A DNA stretch of 64,000 nucleotides from Aldrovandia affinis. Its lineage: Eukaryota > Chordata > Actinopteri > Notacanthiformes > Halosauridae. The position numbers were made by a program, and so were the translations under genes. A model generated the notes under the pieces. The model had not been told where the DNA came from, made no database searches, and saw nothing but the letters and a program-made list of their open reading frames with translations. Location: positions 1,923,501 through 1,987,500 of the forward strand of contig JAINUG010000135.1 of NCBI GenBank assembly GCA_029706075.1, in the 5' to 3' direction. The stretch's first letter is position 1, and each line of letters starts with the position of its first letter. Below are positions 17,723 through 29,450 of the stretch, in pieces.

Positions 17723-17775
17723 ATGGACCTTTTCGAGTTTGACTTCTTTAGGGACTGGGAATTGGAGCAACAGTG
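17723..17775 (+). CDS. aff2: First coding exon of an AFF2/FMR2-like gene (5' partial gene)
   Basis: Seen: an ATG in a strong context (G at -3, G at +4) opens 17 codons reading MDLFEFDFFRDWELEQQ, then TG of a split codon, then a good splice donor (GTACGTGAA) at 17776. The frame would complete a Cys codon if exon 2 begins with T or C, so the intron is phase 2. Family knowledge: mammalian AFF2 begins MDLFDFFRDWDLEQQC; AFF3 begins differently (MDSFDLALLQEWDLESLC). The match to AFF2 is close apart from two extra residues after MDLF. AFF proteins are nuclear scaffolds of super-elongation-complex assemblies that help P-TEFb release paused RNA polymerase II; AFF2 has also been linked to RNA binding and splicing. 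Only the extreme N-terminus lies here; the conserved N-homology region, transactivation domain and C-terminal domain are downstream of the window. An upstream in-frame TTG is not needed. I am fairly sure of AFF family and reasonably sure of AFF2 over a paralogue. Confidence 0.8.
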
Positions 17776-20425
17776 GTACGTGAAAGTGTATATTTGTTTT
17801 CTTCCCGTTAAATGCCTTTGTCATAAGCGAAGCGGCTGTGTCTCGCCGATCCGAGCTGGCCAGAGCAACGCGCCCGGCTTTGGTCGTATGACATCCTGGA
17901 ATACTGGCTTTATGTTTGCAACGTAGACCGGGGAAGCGATGTGTGTACAACATTAATTTGAGATTCTTTCATTCGTGCGGTTTTAGGCTATTGTCAGTGC
18001 GGCTGTGTGTGGTTGTTCGCTGTACTAGAAAGTACTAGCTAGGTGCGCACAGAGAGACACCTAGTGCCACCTCGCATTGATGGGAGAAGTTCGGCGATTG
18101 AGGTTTCGTAGTTAGCTTAGGAATTGTCAGTTTTTATGATTGCCTGTTAATCGACAAGAAGTTACCGGCGCACTGTTGGACGCAATAACGATAGCTAGCA
18201 AGCGAAATCTCAGATTTATATTTCGCATTAATTTAGGCGACTGTCAATTTAGCTACACTGTTGTCTTTAAATCTACAGTGTATGGATGTATTGTTATATA
18301 TTCCATGTTACTATCCATTTCAAAATAAGTACAAAGAGTATTTGAACGATATATTTATAAGATATGGTTGCTAAATGTATTGTACCCTAGAGTTTGTTTC
18401 TTGTTGTAAATTGTTTAATATTATGACAAGTCCCGCAATGACATACCTGTCTGCATTTTTACATCTATTAGCATTACAAAGCCACAACGATTAGCCTATT
18501 GCCCTGTGGTATGATACTGCCAGGCTACTATGTATTTTGGTTATCAAAGTGTGTCATTTTACAGAGGTTATGTATACATTATTACAGCTGAATTTATTTA
18601 TGTTATCAATTTGATTAAGATGCTCAACAGTTGTTTTGGTTAAATTGTTTACTCATCAGAAATTTATAAGCAATAAGTATTGCTGTTGCATAATTTATTG
18701 TGCCAATTCTGTAAAGTAAATATTTCTTGATGCAATTAGTGAAGTTTAAAGACGCGATGAGAAAATTCTCGCACCCTTACAATTGTCCTTTTCCAAACAT
18801 AATTTCAGTGAATAAAAATAGTCCACATTTAACATTTTTCAGTTCAGCTCAGATTTTCCCTGCCTTTAATGGTTTGTTTTAAAGCTGTCAATTTTAACGT
18901 GAATTATACAATTGTTATAGTTGCTAAATAGAAGGGTGTAATTGATTTGTTTTCCTTATCCTGAGATATCAATCTTAGCGTGTGTGTCCCATTTGAAATG
19001 GGAAGAATACGGTAGAAGCTCGATTTTCTGTCTTCAACAAGAAGTGTCGCCACCAAGTGGTGAGAATTGGTATGAGGCGAATGATGACAATGACTTCTCA
19101 GCAACTCATAGGCCCAGTAGGTGTGTTTGTATCCTTAGCCCTATCTGATAATTGCCAGTGCTAGTGCTGTGGCTGCTTCTCTACTTCTGTTATTGGTACT
19201 ACAACTAGTGATAATTACTACTACCACTACTACTACTAAGACTACTGCTGTTTCTACTACTGCTGTTGCTGTCATGCTGCTCTCTGGTTCTCTCTCCTTG
19301 CCTGCCTTGCTCTCCTTTCCCTGCACTTCCACACCTCCCTCCTGCACTCCTCTACTGTCTGGTCTCCGTGTTTCCCTTTCTGTGCTCCTCCCTCGCACGG
19401 CACTCGAAAGCGCAGCGTCATTTTGAAGGCCCCCGCACCGAGTGTTTATCGCTCCTCGTGTCAGGGCGCGGGGAATTGGCGGGGTACTAAACGCATGCGT
19501 GCCCAGTCCTTTAAATTCCCCACGCCATCGCCACACGTTTTCTTTCAGCTGCTGCTTTTTTTTTTTTTTTTTTACTTTTTTTTTTTTCTTCTTCTTTTAA
19601 ACGTGATTGATGTAATACTTAGTTTGTCTCCTCTGAGGAATGTCCTTCCGCTTTATTTCTGTTCATTTAAATTCAGATCACCAGCAGCGCGACCCACCTT
19701 CATTTCCCCTCGTCCGCTCGGCACATACGATCGAAATAGGATCTGGAGCTCAAGTTGTAAATAAGGAAGTCATCAGTCTTGGGCTCGGGAGAACTCTTTT
19801 TCTTTTTTTTTTTTTTTGCCTTCCTCTCTTTTTCTGCTCTGAAACACAGCGCCTTGTAAATAGTGGGTGATTGAAAGTACCATCCTCGCCATAGTGATTC
19901 GGGCCCCTGCTTGTGTGTGAGAATATAAGCCTGCAGGTAGTGCACGTGCTGCGGTGGTGAATGCTACCAGGTTTTTAACGTAATCAGTCTTGCACGTTTT
20001 CGGTTACCGGAACACACAGGCCTGCTGGGCTCCAGAACCAATAGGCTATTAGATTATTATGGTTCAGGCTGGAGATGAATTGGCCTGATATGGGTTGTGC
20101 ATATGGGGGGTTCTGGTTCTGTGTTTTTGTTTTGTTTTGTTTTTTAACCGGGAAGCAGAAATGTTGGCAGCCTCGTGTTATCAGATAAGGAGATAAGGAC
20201 CATGTATATCAGTGTATCTTCTTCTGCCAGTTCTCAGTCATAGAGCTCAGAAGGGCTGAATGGCTTGCCCTTGTTACTGTGCTGTTGTATGTTCTCATAT
20301 TTCTATTTCCAGTAACCCAGTTGTTGTTTTTCTATGCACAACTCTTTCTGTTTAATTGTTGGATTTGGTCTTTCTTTGTAGAGTACTTGTGTTATTATTA
20401 GTAGATTATTATTAGCCCCTTCTGT
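17776..20425. other. Proximal intron 1, no further exon seen
   Basis: 18000-19100 is unique AT-rich sequence. 19200-19275 is an interrupted (CTA)n-like stretch. Poly-T tracts lie at 19556-19590 and 19799-19817, and CpG rises around 19380-19500. Proximity to the promoter makes intronic enhancers plausible, but nothing specific is visible. Confidence 0.35.
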
Positions 20426-20551
20426 CTGTGTGGCTCAGTTGGTAGAGCACAGCATTGGCAATGCTTAGGTTGTGGGTTCAATTCCCACTGGGACCACATA
20501 TACTGAAAAAATGTATGCAAGTCGATTTGAATAAAAGCGCCTGCTAAATGG
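20426..20551 (+). mobile_element. tRNA-derived SINE with L2-type 3' tail
   Basis: The head has a good A box (TGGCTCAGTTGG at about 20431) and B box (GGTTCAATTCC at about 20475) with a tRNA-like T arm (GTGGG...CCCAC). A body segment AAAAAATGTATGCAAGTCG leads into the tail GAATAAAAGCGCCTGCTAAATG. The head-body-tail order matches a SINE family I know from salmonid and pike genomes. The stem-loop pair is damaged (GATTT against AAAGC), so the copy is not fresh. It is not a functional tRNA gene because the D and anticodon arms do not fold well. Confidence 0.75.
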
Positions 20552-21090
20552 CATATATTATTATATTATATTCAATAGTAGTAGTAGTAGTCGACATAAT
20601 CCCTAATTCAGGATTATTAACAGCAAGGTGTTTATTAGACGCCATTATACATCAGGCATCTAGATCAAAGGCAATTAAATTGACTGTATGAAACTGACAA
20701 GGAAGACAATACAGAGACTGCTACATTAGTGTTTGACATTCAGTGGCTAGCGCAAGTCACAGTATTAACACAGCGCAGCGAAAAACCAGCAAGATGCAGG
20801 ACCAATGTGAGGTCTGCTGCTACAGACACGTTTCCTAGACGCATCCACACCAGTAAAGACATACTGTAGATACCTAAGCCCTGTATGGGAACAGCAGGCA
20901 GATTCCAGTGGTGCCATGTTGTGAGATGTGTAATGCTTAGAATGCCTGTGCCATAAAGTTTCCGTTTTTGGGGTGAAGCCCCCTGCAGTTTGCGGTGGCT
21001 GCTGACCTGATGGCTGGCAGCAGCTCACCTGCCCATTGTGGAATCAAAGAAAGAGTGGGGCTCACGTGCAATTAAGCAATGCTAGCCCCA

Positions 21091-21770
21091 ATGGAAAAAT
21101 CACACAAATTTCACATGCAAAATATCCAAAGACACGTGTATGTACATGTAAGTGCCAAAATAAAGGGAACATGTGATCAAATGAAGGGTCCTGGCGGCTC
21201 TGTTATGGTGTGGGGTGCAATTTTCTGGCATGGTTTAGGTCCACTCAACCCTTTAGAAGGTAAGGTAAACAACAATAAATACAAAGCCATTCTGAGTGAT
21301 CACCTTCATCCTATGTTGAAGCATTTATATCCTGATGGGAGTGGTCTCTTCCAGGGGGTGACAATTCCCCCATCCACAGGGCACGAGTGGATGATGTAAC
21401 GATGTAAACCATATGCCATGGCCGTCTCAGTCACCAGATCTTAACCCAATTGAACACGTATGGGAGTTTCTGGAGACGGCAAAACACCAAATGATGCAAT
21501 GTCTTGTGGAAGAATGGTGTTGTATCCCTCCAACAGAGTTCCAGATGCTTGCCGAATCTATGCCAAGGTGGTAGCTGTTCTATAAGCCCTACTGAGACAC
21601 TTTGTGTCGATGTTTCCTTTATTTTGGCAGTTACCTGTATGTGATCACAGTTGAATAGGTGTGAAGTAAATGTGACAACATGTCACAATAAAAAATGTGC
21701 AAACGTGAGTTGTGAAATGTCCAAAAAACATGTGAGTTGTTAACATACAGAATTCATGTGATTTTTCCAT
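21091..21770. mobile_element. Outer terminal-repeat element interrupted by a Tc1-like relic
   Basis: ATGGAAAAATCACA at 21091-21104 is repeated exactly in inverse at 21757-21770, with weaker similarity continuing inward (AATTTCACATG against AATTCTGTATG). The Tc1-like element at 21143-21639 lies between the arms. The simplest history is a small Tc1-type or unclassified MITE that received the other element. No clear outer target duplication is visible. Confidence 0.5.
21143..21639 (+). pseudogene. Internally deleted Tc1/mariner-like transposon with a broken transposase
   Basis: The ends are TA-flanked inverted repeats of about 27 bp sharing TGCCAAAATAAAGG (left 21153, right about 21611-21630). 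The interior encodes the C-terminal half of a Tc1-type DDE transposase: GGSVMVWGAIFWHG from about 21190, then the second catalytic region (DNSPIHRAR) in a shifted frame, then WPSQSPDLNPIEHVW around 21418-21465 with the final catalytic Glu. The reading frame changes near the G-run at 21354-21358, and in-frame stops follow. Fish Tc1 elements are usually well over 1 kb, so the N-terminal DNA-binding part is missing. It is inactive. Confidence 0.85.
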
Positions 21771-22564
21771 AAGGGTGCGTGGAGACTCCCAACGTCCATC
21801 TAAATGTCGAAGAACAGAAAATATCCTGGCCTCGTTCACCAATGATTGTTTTTGTCAGTCTTAAGTGAAATAATACAAGCGTTGAAACTCAGAATTAAGA
21901 TTAAGTTGTGTGTGAGGACCTAAATTTGGCCTTTAACGACCATTTTTCATATTCGTGTCATATCACATATTATTTCTGTCAGAGTGATAAATTACAATTC
22001 TCTCTTTTCTCCGTGACTTACCGCAAGAGGAAACGGCTGAGCACCTTGTGGCCCCTTTTATGTTGCCCCTTTGTCATCTCCGTGTCAAATCCATATTTAC
22101 ATCACACGCGATCCATCTGCTCTCACACACTGCCGTTATGTCTGTATCGACACTTGCCTCTGCAGTGAGCCGGTTTGCTCGAAATTATGCTGATTCTTCC
22201 ATATTTGTTCACTTTGTACTCTTAACAATAGAAGGTGAATTTGCGAGGGTAATGTGATATTAGCCTCGTGGCTCTCTCTTGTAAATTGTGGGCAATTCTT
22301 GAGCTTTGATATTGATTTTGATTTGATTAACTCCATGCTGGTTTAGGGAGGACAAGTGTTGGGTTTAATCAAGCGGAATTTGCTTTCACAGTGAGAGAAA
22401 ATCAGCAATGTGCAAAATGAGGTCCGCTGGGAGAGGGGAATCATTTGTAGACACAGGCCGAGCGTTTGACAGAACCACCAAACCAGCAGGATTAGAGAGC
22501 TTCCCTCACAACCCCTGTGGCTGACAGTGTATATTGGAGTACCAACACACTTTATACATGTACT

Positions 22565-22620
<56 letters not shown>

Positions 22621-23990
22621 GCATTACATCGAATCATTACCTTACATTGCTTGGGCCTGTTTGTTTGAGGCGATATCCTCATCCGAGCTTTCGTTAGACT
22701 TATTATCCATTTACGCTGCTGAATATTTACTGAAGTCATTTGGGTTAAGTGCTGTGCTAAAAATAGCATCCTACCTTGCAACCTTTTGTAGCCGGTCCAA
22801 CTGCCATTACAGCATGATATCTTTGGGGGATTTTTAACATTTCGTTTCTTTTACAAAACTCAATTGACGATAATTGTTCTTCCCCCTGTGTGCGCCTCGC
22901 GTTTGCTGTCACCGTTTTCCCTCGACGAAGACGTCTCACAAAGGCACTGTGAAAGGCGATAGCGTTCGCTGGCTTGGTTTGCGGGCCGGTGGCTCAGACA
23001 CGGCGGACTGCCGCAACAGTGCGGGCAAGAGCCTTGGTTCGGCTTGCGCCCGATATGTTGAGGTAAAATACAAAACCTCCAAAAAGAACACTCAACGAAA
23101 AATGGTTAATGTATGTGAAAAGTGATGTCACGGAACAGGCCCGTTTTGTAGGATAACTTCCACATCCTGGTTGTACTAGTAACCCAGAAGGATTACGTTG
23201 AAACTCTAGTGCCTCACAAAATCCTTCTCCTCTCTTTACACATAGTGCTCTGCTCAGCATGGACGTCTGTCGCAATAGTTCACAGCCGCAAACCCGTTTA
23301 ATTTGTCCAGGAATGTGTTAAACCTCACATCGTAGTTAACCACGATGTAATGCGTATTGGAAATTCATACAGGCAAGGTCTCTGCTTAGTGAACCAGAAT
23401 GAAGGAATACAAAAATCACAAACAAAAATTTTAATTGAACAGAAATTCTACAACAAAAGGCCATTGGACTCACTAGGCAAACTGCTAAAAGGGACTGTTT
23501 TCTACTATTTTTATATCGAAAGCCAGGTCAAACCCCAAAATAGTTACACTTAATCTGGATAAATGAACTGTTAATGCACTGAATAAACAGCTCACTGCAA
23601 TGCCGTTCAGGCTTTGAAACAAACATATTTAAAACCCAGTTTGTAAAGTACAGTTTTACCTCCGTTGATCTAGCACAAAATAGGAATGTCTTTACTTCAA
23701 CATCAGGCAGAAGTCGTCGGCAAAAGCGGATATTGTTGTGCAACTGGTTTGAGCGTGGCTTTTCACCAACGTGGCTTTAACCAGAAACTCTTTGTTCAAT
23801 TTATCTTTGGCACTCTGCGCGTGCAGATGTCAGAGATATTGCCTGTGTTGTCCCTCTCCTTTCTTCTCTGCAGTTTAGTCACAGAGATCCTCTTTTCTCA
23901 GGGCCTGAAACAGAGCCACCGCACTCAGCACTCAGGCCCGGTGCTCCCGTCCCCACAGCCGGCCTCTATGGGGGGGGGGGGGGCTGGTAT
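21771..23990. other. Intron DNA, no gene seen, one CA microsatellite
   Basis: A near-perfect (CA)n run occupies about 22566-22617. The rest is unique-looking sequence. A G-run of about 13 lies at 23969-23981. Confidence 0.4.
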
Positions 23991-23999
23991 ATTATGAAG

Positions 24000-24475
24000 C
24001 GCACCAGAGGAGCCCCGACGAATGCCAATCTCATTTGTGCCTGGCGTGAAACGGCAGCCGTGCCAGGCGGCCCGCTGGCACCTCATCGCCGCCCGCCTCC
24101 CCTCTCGCTCCGCCGGCGCGGCCTCTCAGCGGCTGGCAGGCCGTCCACCGCGGACACCGCCTGGCAACTCGGCCGCTCGCTCGAGGCCCGCTGTCGCCGC
24201 CTGCCAAGAAGCGGCCCGAATGTGCCGCGGAATGATAAATCCGGGATCGCCCCGGAGACGGGAAAGGGTGAAGGCACAGCCCGCTTCCTGCCCTCCGGTC
24301 CGTCGCGCAATTAACCGGCTCATCTGGAGCGACGGGACCCCGCTGAGACGCGCCGGCCGCCACCACCTCTGCGAACGTCTGCTCGGCCAGAGGTGCGGGG
24401 GGACACACACACACACACGCAGGAGAGCGAGAGCATGTCCGCCCATCGGAGTGTGGCCGCCGAAGCTGCTTAAGT
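24000..24475. promoter_or_regulatory. Intronic CpG-rich island
   Basis: This is one of the most CpG-dense stretches of the intron, with abrupt edges against AT-balanced flanks. All frames are open because of composition (162 codons at 24022-24510 plus; 127 and 129 codons on the minus strand) and none shows a domain. GTGCCAG...CTGGCAC at 24060-24081 is a short inverted repeat. It could be an orphan CpG island, an alternative promoter or simply GC-rich DNA. Confidence 0.4.
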
Positions 24476-27400
24476 GTGCGTTTGTGGAGAGGGTCTTGGG
24501 GGACAGATGATACATTGTGAAAAAACGAAGGGTTATCTACACAAGGGGGTCAACCACCACAATCCACAATCCTGTCCAGATCTGCAACTGTCTGTCACCT
24601 GTCACCGAATGTATCCGTCTCCTCTGAGCTCCCATGGGGGGGTATTCCCCAAACCAGCGGGAGGATCAGCAGCACTGTGTCGCCAGCCAATACCTCACCA
24701 CTTCAGCTAAGCCTCTCACTGGCTCTCCTTTAATCAAGCTAATTACTATGGACCTAATAAGGGTCGTAGTGACTGTTGAGCAAGTGTAAACGCCAGTTAT
24801 ACAGAGGACTGCCTGGGCAGGCCTGACAGGGTCTTGATAGCACTACTGTGTCTACCTACATATGCGTGTGTGCGAGTGTAGGGGTGGTTTAGACTGGTGA
24901 GGATCTGTTGTTAGAGATGGTCGAGCAGTCTGGAATGATTCAGAGCAGAACAGGACCTGGATATGGGCCTAGTTTGTCCTTGTGTTTTGCTGTGGACGAT
25001 TGAGTATGGCTGTTTTGCTCCGTGTCTACAACAAGAGCTCACATTTGTTTAAGCTTTAACATCTGCATCGTGACGCGTGTACCGTTCAGCGGTCGATCGT
25101 CCTTGACATCGCATGGCTCTTACATGACTTAGCCGTGTTAAAACACCCCCCAGAACAAATATAAATGAAGCACCTTGAGCCTCTGGTGAGGCTGGCCTGT
25201 ATTCCATCAGATCCAAGGGACCAGACGGGTTTGCTAGAGCCTTTGCCGAGAACGTAAAAGTGAATCATACCTCTATTGTCAACCATGGGTTCTTGGAATT
25301 CGGAACATTTCCTTGTGCCTGTAATTCTTCTCAAATATTTTCTGAAGATGGTGAGTTGATACTTGAGCTGCTGCCTGGGGAAGAAAGAGCCTACTGTGTT
25401 TTGACGAACACAGTTTGCTGTCTTGTAATCGCTTTGTCTGCCTTGCTTTCCCAAGCTTGTGGAGATTTGGTTTATCAGACTCGGAGGGATAAGTCACTCG
25501 GTGTCCTATTTGCACTAAATGGGTGTTGGATGTTGGATGGAGCACTAGTTGGCGTTTAGGCATACAGTTTCAGTGCGATTGTGTCCTCGTTGTCTGTCCA
25601 TCGTGCCGTGTTACTTCACTGTAACACTTTGGTTTTGGGAGATTTTCCATCATATTATTGGCCGGTGATTTTCTCGCACCCCCCAGCCTACTTTGATTTC
25701 TGAAGAGATTGCGGACTCTATTTTATTAATCCTATTTCAATATAGCTCACGGGATGCTCCGCCAAGTTTGGGACCCGTGTTCAAGTCCGTGTTGACACCA
25801 AACCTTTACTTGCACAGTAGTTTGCACGCTATTATCGGCAAAGGAGAGTAATCAAACTACTTTAACCAAAGGCAGTTTTAACAGAATGCCACACCGCACT
25901 TAGGGTTACAGTAGTTAACTAGACTTGTTATTATTTTTCATTGTTGGAATGTACAGCTTTGTACTTTTGCTTGTTAAAGACTATAAAACTGCAATCGGGC
26001 AGAGTGTAATTACTGCTGCGAATGCCATTTGAGAAAAATAATTGAATGACTCCAAATGAATAATATTTGCTCAGGAAAAAAATGAAATAAATCCATGAAC
26101 AATTAATTTCGGTCAGGATGCATGAAGGCCCGCAGTCTAGCGCCGCTCGCTGATTGGCTGCGCCGACTTTGAGTTTCTCGGAGTTAATGGCTTACCTTAA
26201 TGCTACTGAACAATTTCGTTTGCAGCTTCAAAGGTCACTGCCTTCGTTCAGAGCGGTGCATGCCAAATAAGATGATTCAATAGAGCTAGCCCAGGAGCTG
26301 TTGAGTTTGTTTTCCCCCTTTTCTGTTGCAATACATCATCTGTCTTCCTTGATTCACCCATTGTGATTGGTTGTGCGTGCGCCAAAGAGAATTGCCAGTT
26401 CTTTAAAGGGAACATAATATTCTGAGAGGCCGGGGTAAGCAATGTTATGTGTATTCCCTGCCAAAGACAAAAGGGCATGTTGTGACATTACCTGCTTCTT
26501 GATGTTAAAATGGAGACGTGAGAACAAATGCGGAGAGCCTTATTGCATTAAACTGCCGATTGATTTGTTCCACTCGCAGGAAAGATGCTGTGAGCAGAGA
26601 TGCCCACATTAGATGGGAAAGGCGATGTGAACTTGGAGGGCCCTGCTTCTCTCAGAGAGAGCAGTGCACTGTCCCTGAGCTCTGCATGGTGAGGTGTAGT
26701 CACCTTGCTGGAGTGTGGAGTACTGGCTAGGGTAAAGTACCGCTTGGACCCTCACCCGGTACCTCAGACCTAACCCAACAGCACCGTTGCCTCTGTCTCT
26801 TTCAATAAAAAGAACTCAGAACCGTCACGAGTCAAAGGAAACGCTGGTCACAAGTCAGGGTCGTGCAGTTATCAGGGCCCGCTTGAACGTGAATGATCAG
26901 CGACGCATTCATTATGCAAAGACCGCTCTGCCAGCGTGGGGGCCGGATTACGTTGCTCTCCCTTTGATATCTTAACAACCTGACATTAAGCTGTCACAGA
27001 TCTTATCGCTCCCCCGGAACAGAGCGTCCTTCCCGGCGCTCGTCTCCGCGTGTTTACGGGACACTGTGGGGAAGGGGAGCCGATTGGCAGGTGATCTTTT
27101 TCAGATTCCGCCGCGCTCCGAGTGACCTTTCCGTCAGCCGTGGAAAACAAACTGGGGGTCCCGGTGTGCCAAAACCACAGAGGAAGTCTTCTCTCCGTTT
27201 CCGCCTCTTGGGGTCTCCTCTGTCCGCGAGCTAACCGTACCGTTTGGGCGTGTGCACGGCTGCGGTGTGTGTGTGTCGGCGGGGGCGTGTAATGCCGGAT
27301 TTCGTGGTCTTTCCCTCTCGTACGGGCAGCGAAAGGTGGCAATACTTATCTTGCGGGGCGTCAGGCTGGCTCTGAGCGAATCACAACCTGTTTGCTTGCA

Positions 27401-29056
27401 CGGGCGGTGGGGCACTGTTGGCGGGATTCGGGGCTGAGGTGTTTGGCGGGAGCGTCTGCGTTTAGCAATATGGACGCTTCCCTGACAGCCTGCTGTTTCT
27501 GATCATGCAGTCCTGGATCCCATTCAGCTTGGGTAAGATAAGATGTGTCTAAAAAGAAAATAAAGGTAACACTATGTATTAAGTAGGCAATTTAAACTGG
27601 GTAATTACAGTGTAACTACTGTGTTACTGCCATCTATCTGGGTATGAAGACACTAATACATTCAGAGTTTGCAGTTTAGGTAATTAGACATTAACATACA
27701 AAATTGTAGCCCAAACCTAAATCCACTGTAGTAAGTGGAGCGACAAAAAGAATGGCATCGCATGATAAAGGCCGCTGTTATCTCAAGAGTGGACATGCAA
27801 TGACCTGGGGCTCATGGCACTCAAGGGAAGCTGCCCTACTCAACACACTCCCTCTTCTGCTCTTGAGTTTCAGCTCTTGACAATCAGGTGAGATTTACAA
27901 GTCGACAAAGTGCTCAAGCCCCTGAAAGGGATATATATATATATAGATATATATAGATATATATCCAGTTTTTAGCTGGAAGCTTAATTGCAATGATAAA
28001 ATACTTGTCTCTGCTATTCTCTGTCCCAAATGAAATATGCGGAAAGATGGATAGCCAATAATCTTTTTTAGGGAATAATAAGCAATGAGCTGTGTGGCTG
28101 TTTCGTTGACGGGAGGGCTTTTTCCCAGCTTTTGTGTGAACTGAAAATGCTAATAAGCACCGCGTTACGGCGTTACCTTGTTATCTTGCAGGGGAGATGA
28201 TTCCGGAGTTATGCATCAATGGAACAAACAATGGGATTGTGATTGGAGTCTGAGGAGCCGCGGCGAGAGGAGAGGCGTTTGTGATTTTCTTTTCCTCGTC
28301 CCAATTAAGATTAGATTAATATCAGAACGCGGCCAATAATCAGCCCTCTTGTTTTCGGAGAAGATCGATGTTTTGCGCACACTCTGCCAGGGGTCAGCCC
28401 TTCTGTGTTCGCGCAGGAACAGCCTTTCAAAGAAGTTACTCACATTTACGGGCGCATTAAAGCGTTCGTCAATAAAGGCTTGGCTTGTGTTCTTTTCCCG
28501 TAAATACAGATATCACGCTGAGCTTTATAAATTAAAAAAATCTTAAAAAGACCTTCATACTGGGGGCAATGGCGATACGTTGCGCACTCCTGCCGTAATT
28601 GCTCTCTGATAACGTCTTTTTCAATTGCCCTTGAATTTGATCCCCCGTTGCAGCAAACGCGGCAGAACAGCGGCTATTAACTTTGTCATTACGGAGCTCT
28701 GCGTTACAACTGTCAGTCTTTCAGATTCTGTGCGGCTGCACGTGATAGGTATATTCATAGAGCTGTCCATTATGCAGTCTCCAGTTCTATTGTTCTGGCA
28801 CAGCGAGCACACATTTCTGTCACACGTTCTCAGGTTGGTAAAAAGACGCCTTTGAAGGCCGCCACTGTGCTGTAATGCATATTCCTACGGAGGTAAACAG
28901 CGTCGAACCCCTGTGTGGTTCGAGAAGTGACTGAGACGCAATCTGTTGTCGGGCTGTGGAGAGGAACCCAGAGTGCGGATTGAACGGGAACTTCGCGTCC
29001 CTTGCGTTCGCGTTCTCGAAGCCTCCGCCGAGAGTCCATCGATCGCCGGCGATGTT
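24476..29056. other. Intron DNA, no gene seen
   Basis: Unique-looking sequence with a TA-rich microsatellite at about 27929-27963. 26120-26240 has a CCAAT-type ATTGGCTG. 27000-27440 is CpG-rich. 28190-28320 carries ACAATGG and AATTAAGATTAGATTA motifs (SOX- and homeodomain-like). A stretch at 27560-27720 resembles a common degraded fish repeat (GGTAACACT...TAATTACAGTGTAACTAC) but is too eroded to classify. Confidence 0.3.
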
Positions 29057-29071
29057 CCCCTTCCGTCTTTT

Positions 29072-29435
29072 AAAATTTTATTTTTTTTATTTTTATTTAT
29101 ATTTCTCCCAATTTGGTAGCCAATTACCCATGTGCTTAGTTCAATCCCCCTTCCCTCATAGTTCGCTGCCGTAGTCCTGTGACCGGCAGTGACAAGGGCG
29201 TAGCGCTGCCTCCTCCGAGACAACACCCGTCGTGCTGTTGACTGTAACTCCAGCACCCCAGAACCACTCCTGTGCGCAGCGAACTCTGTGTGTCGGCTTC
29301 CCTCCCCCCTCCCTGGGGCGGATTGCCGCCCCGATGGCACTCCCGACCAGAGCCGACTCTGGCGCGACGGGGAATCGAACCCCGGTCGCCGTGGCCAGCG
29401 TCGGACGTTGAAACCACCAGACCACGCGAGAAGGC
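29072..29435 (-). mobile_element. tRNA-derived SINE with a perfect 15-bp TSD
   Basis: Read on the minus strand, the head (from 29435) has an A-box-like GTGGTCTGGTGGTT and a perfect T arm with B box (CGGGGTTCGATTCCCCG). The body follows, then a tail GGTAATTGGCTACCAAATTG and an A-rich end. CCCCTTCCGTCTTTT occurs at 29057-29071 and at 29436-29450, a perfect 15-bp target duplication that fixes both boundaries. The head resembles tRNA-Glu in its A-box region, which is inference. It is 364 bp long, longer than its relative at 32200. Confidence 0.88.
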
Positions 29436-29450
29436 CCCCTTCCGTCTTTT

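Noticed and set aside
20426-20500. Possible tRNA gene (A and B boxes present)
   Set aside because: Downstream SINE body and L2 tail show it is a SINE head; the cloverleaf is incomplete.
24022-24510. 162-codon Arg/Pro/Ala-rich frame in a GC-rich segment
   Set aside because: All frames are open there because of base composition; no recognised domain or splice signal.
27560-27720. Possible DNA transposon relic (GGTAACACT...TAATTACAGTGTAACTAC)
   Set aside because: Resembles a repeat seen in fish genomes, but no ends or target duplication are visible.
29360-29435. Possible minus-strand tRNA gene with perfect T arm
   Set aside because: It is the head of a 364-bp SINE bounded by a 15-bp target duplication.
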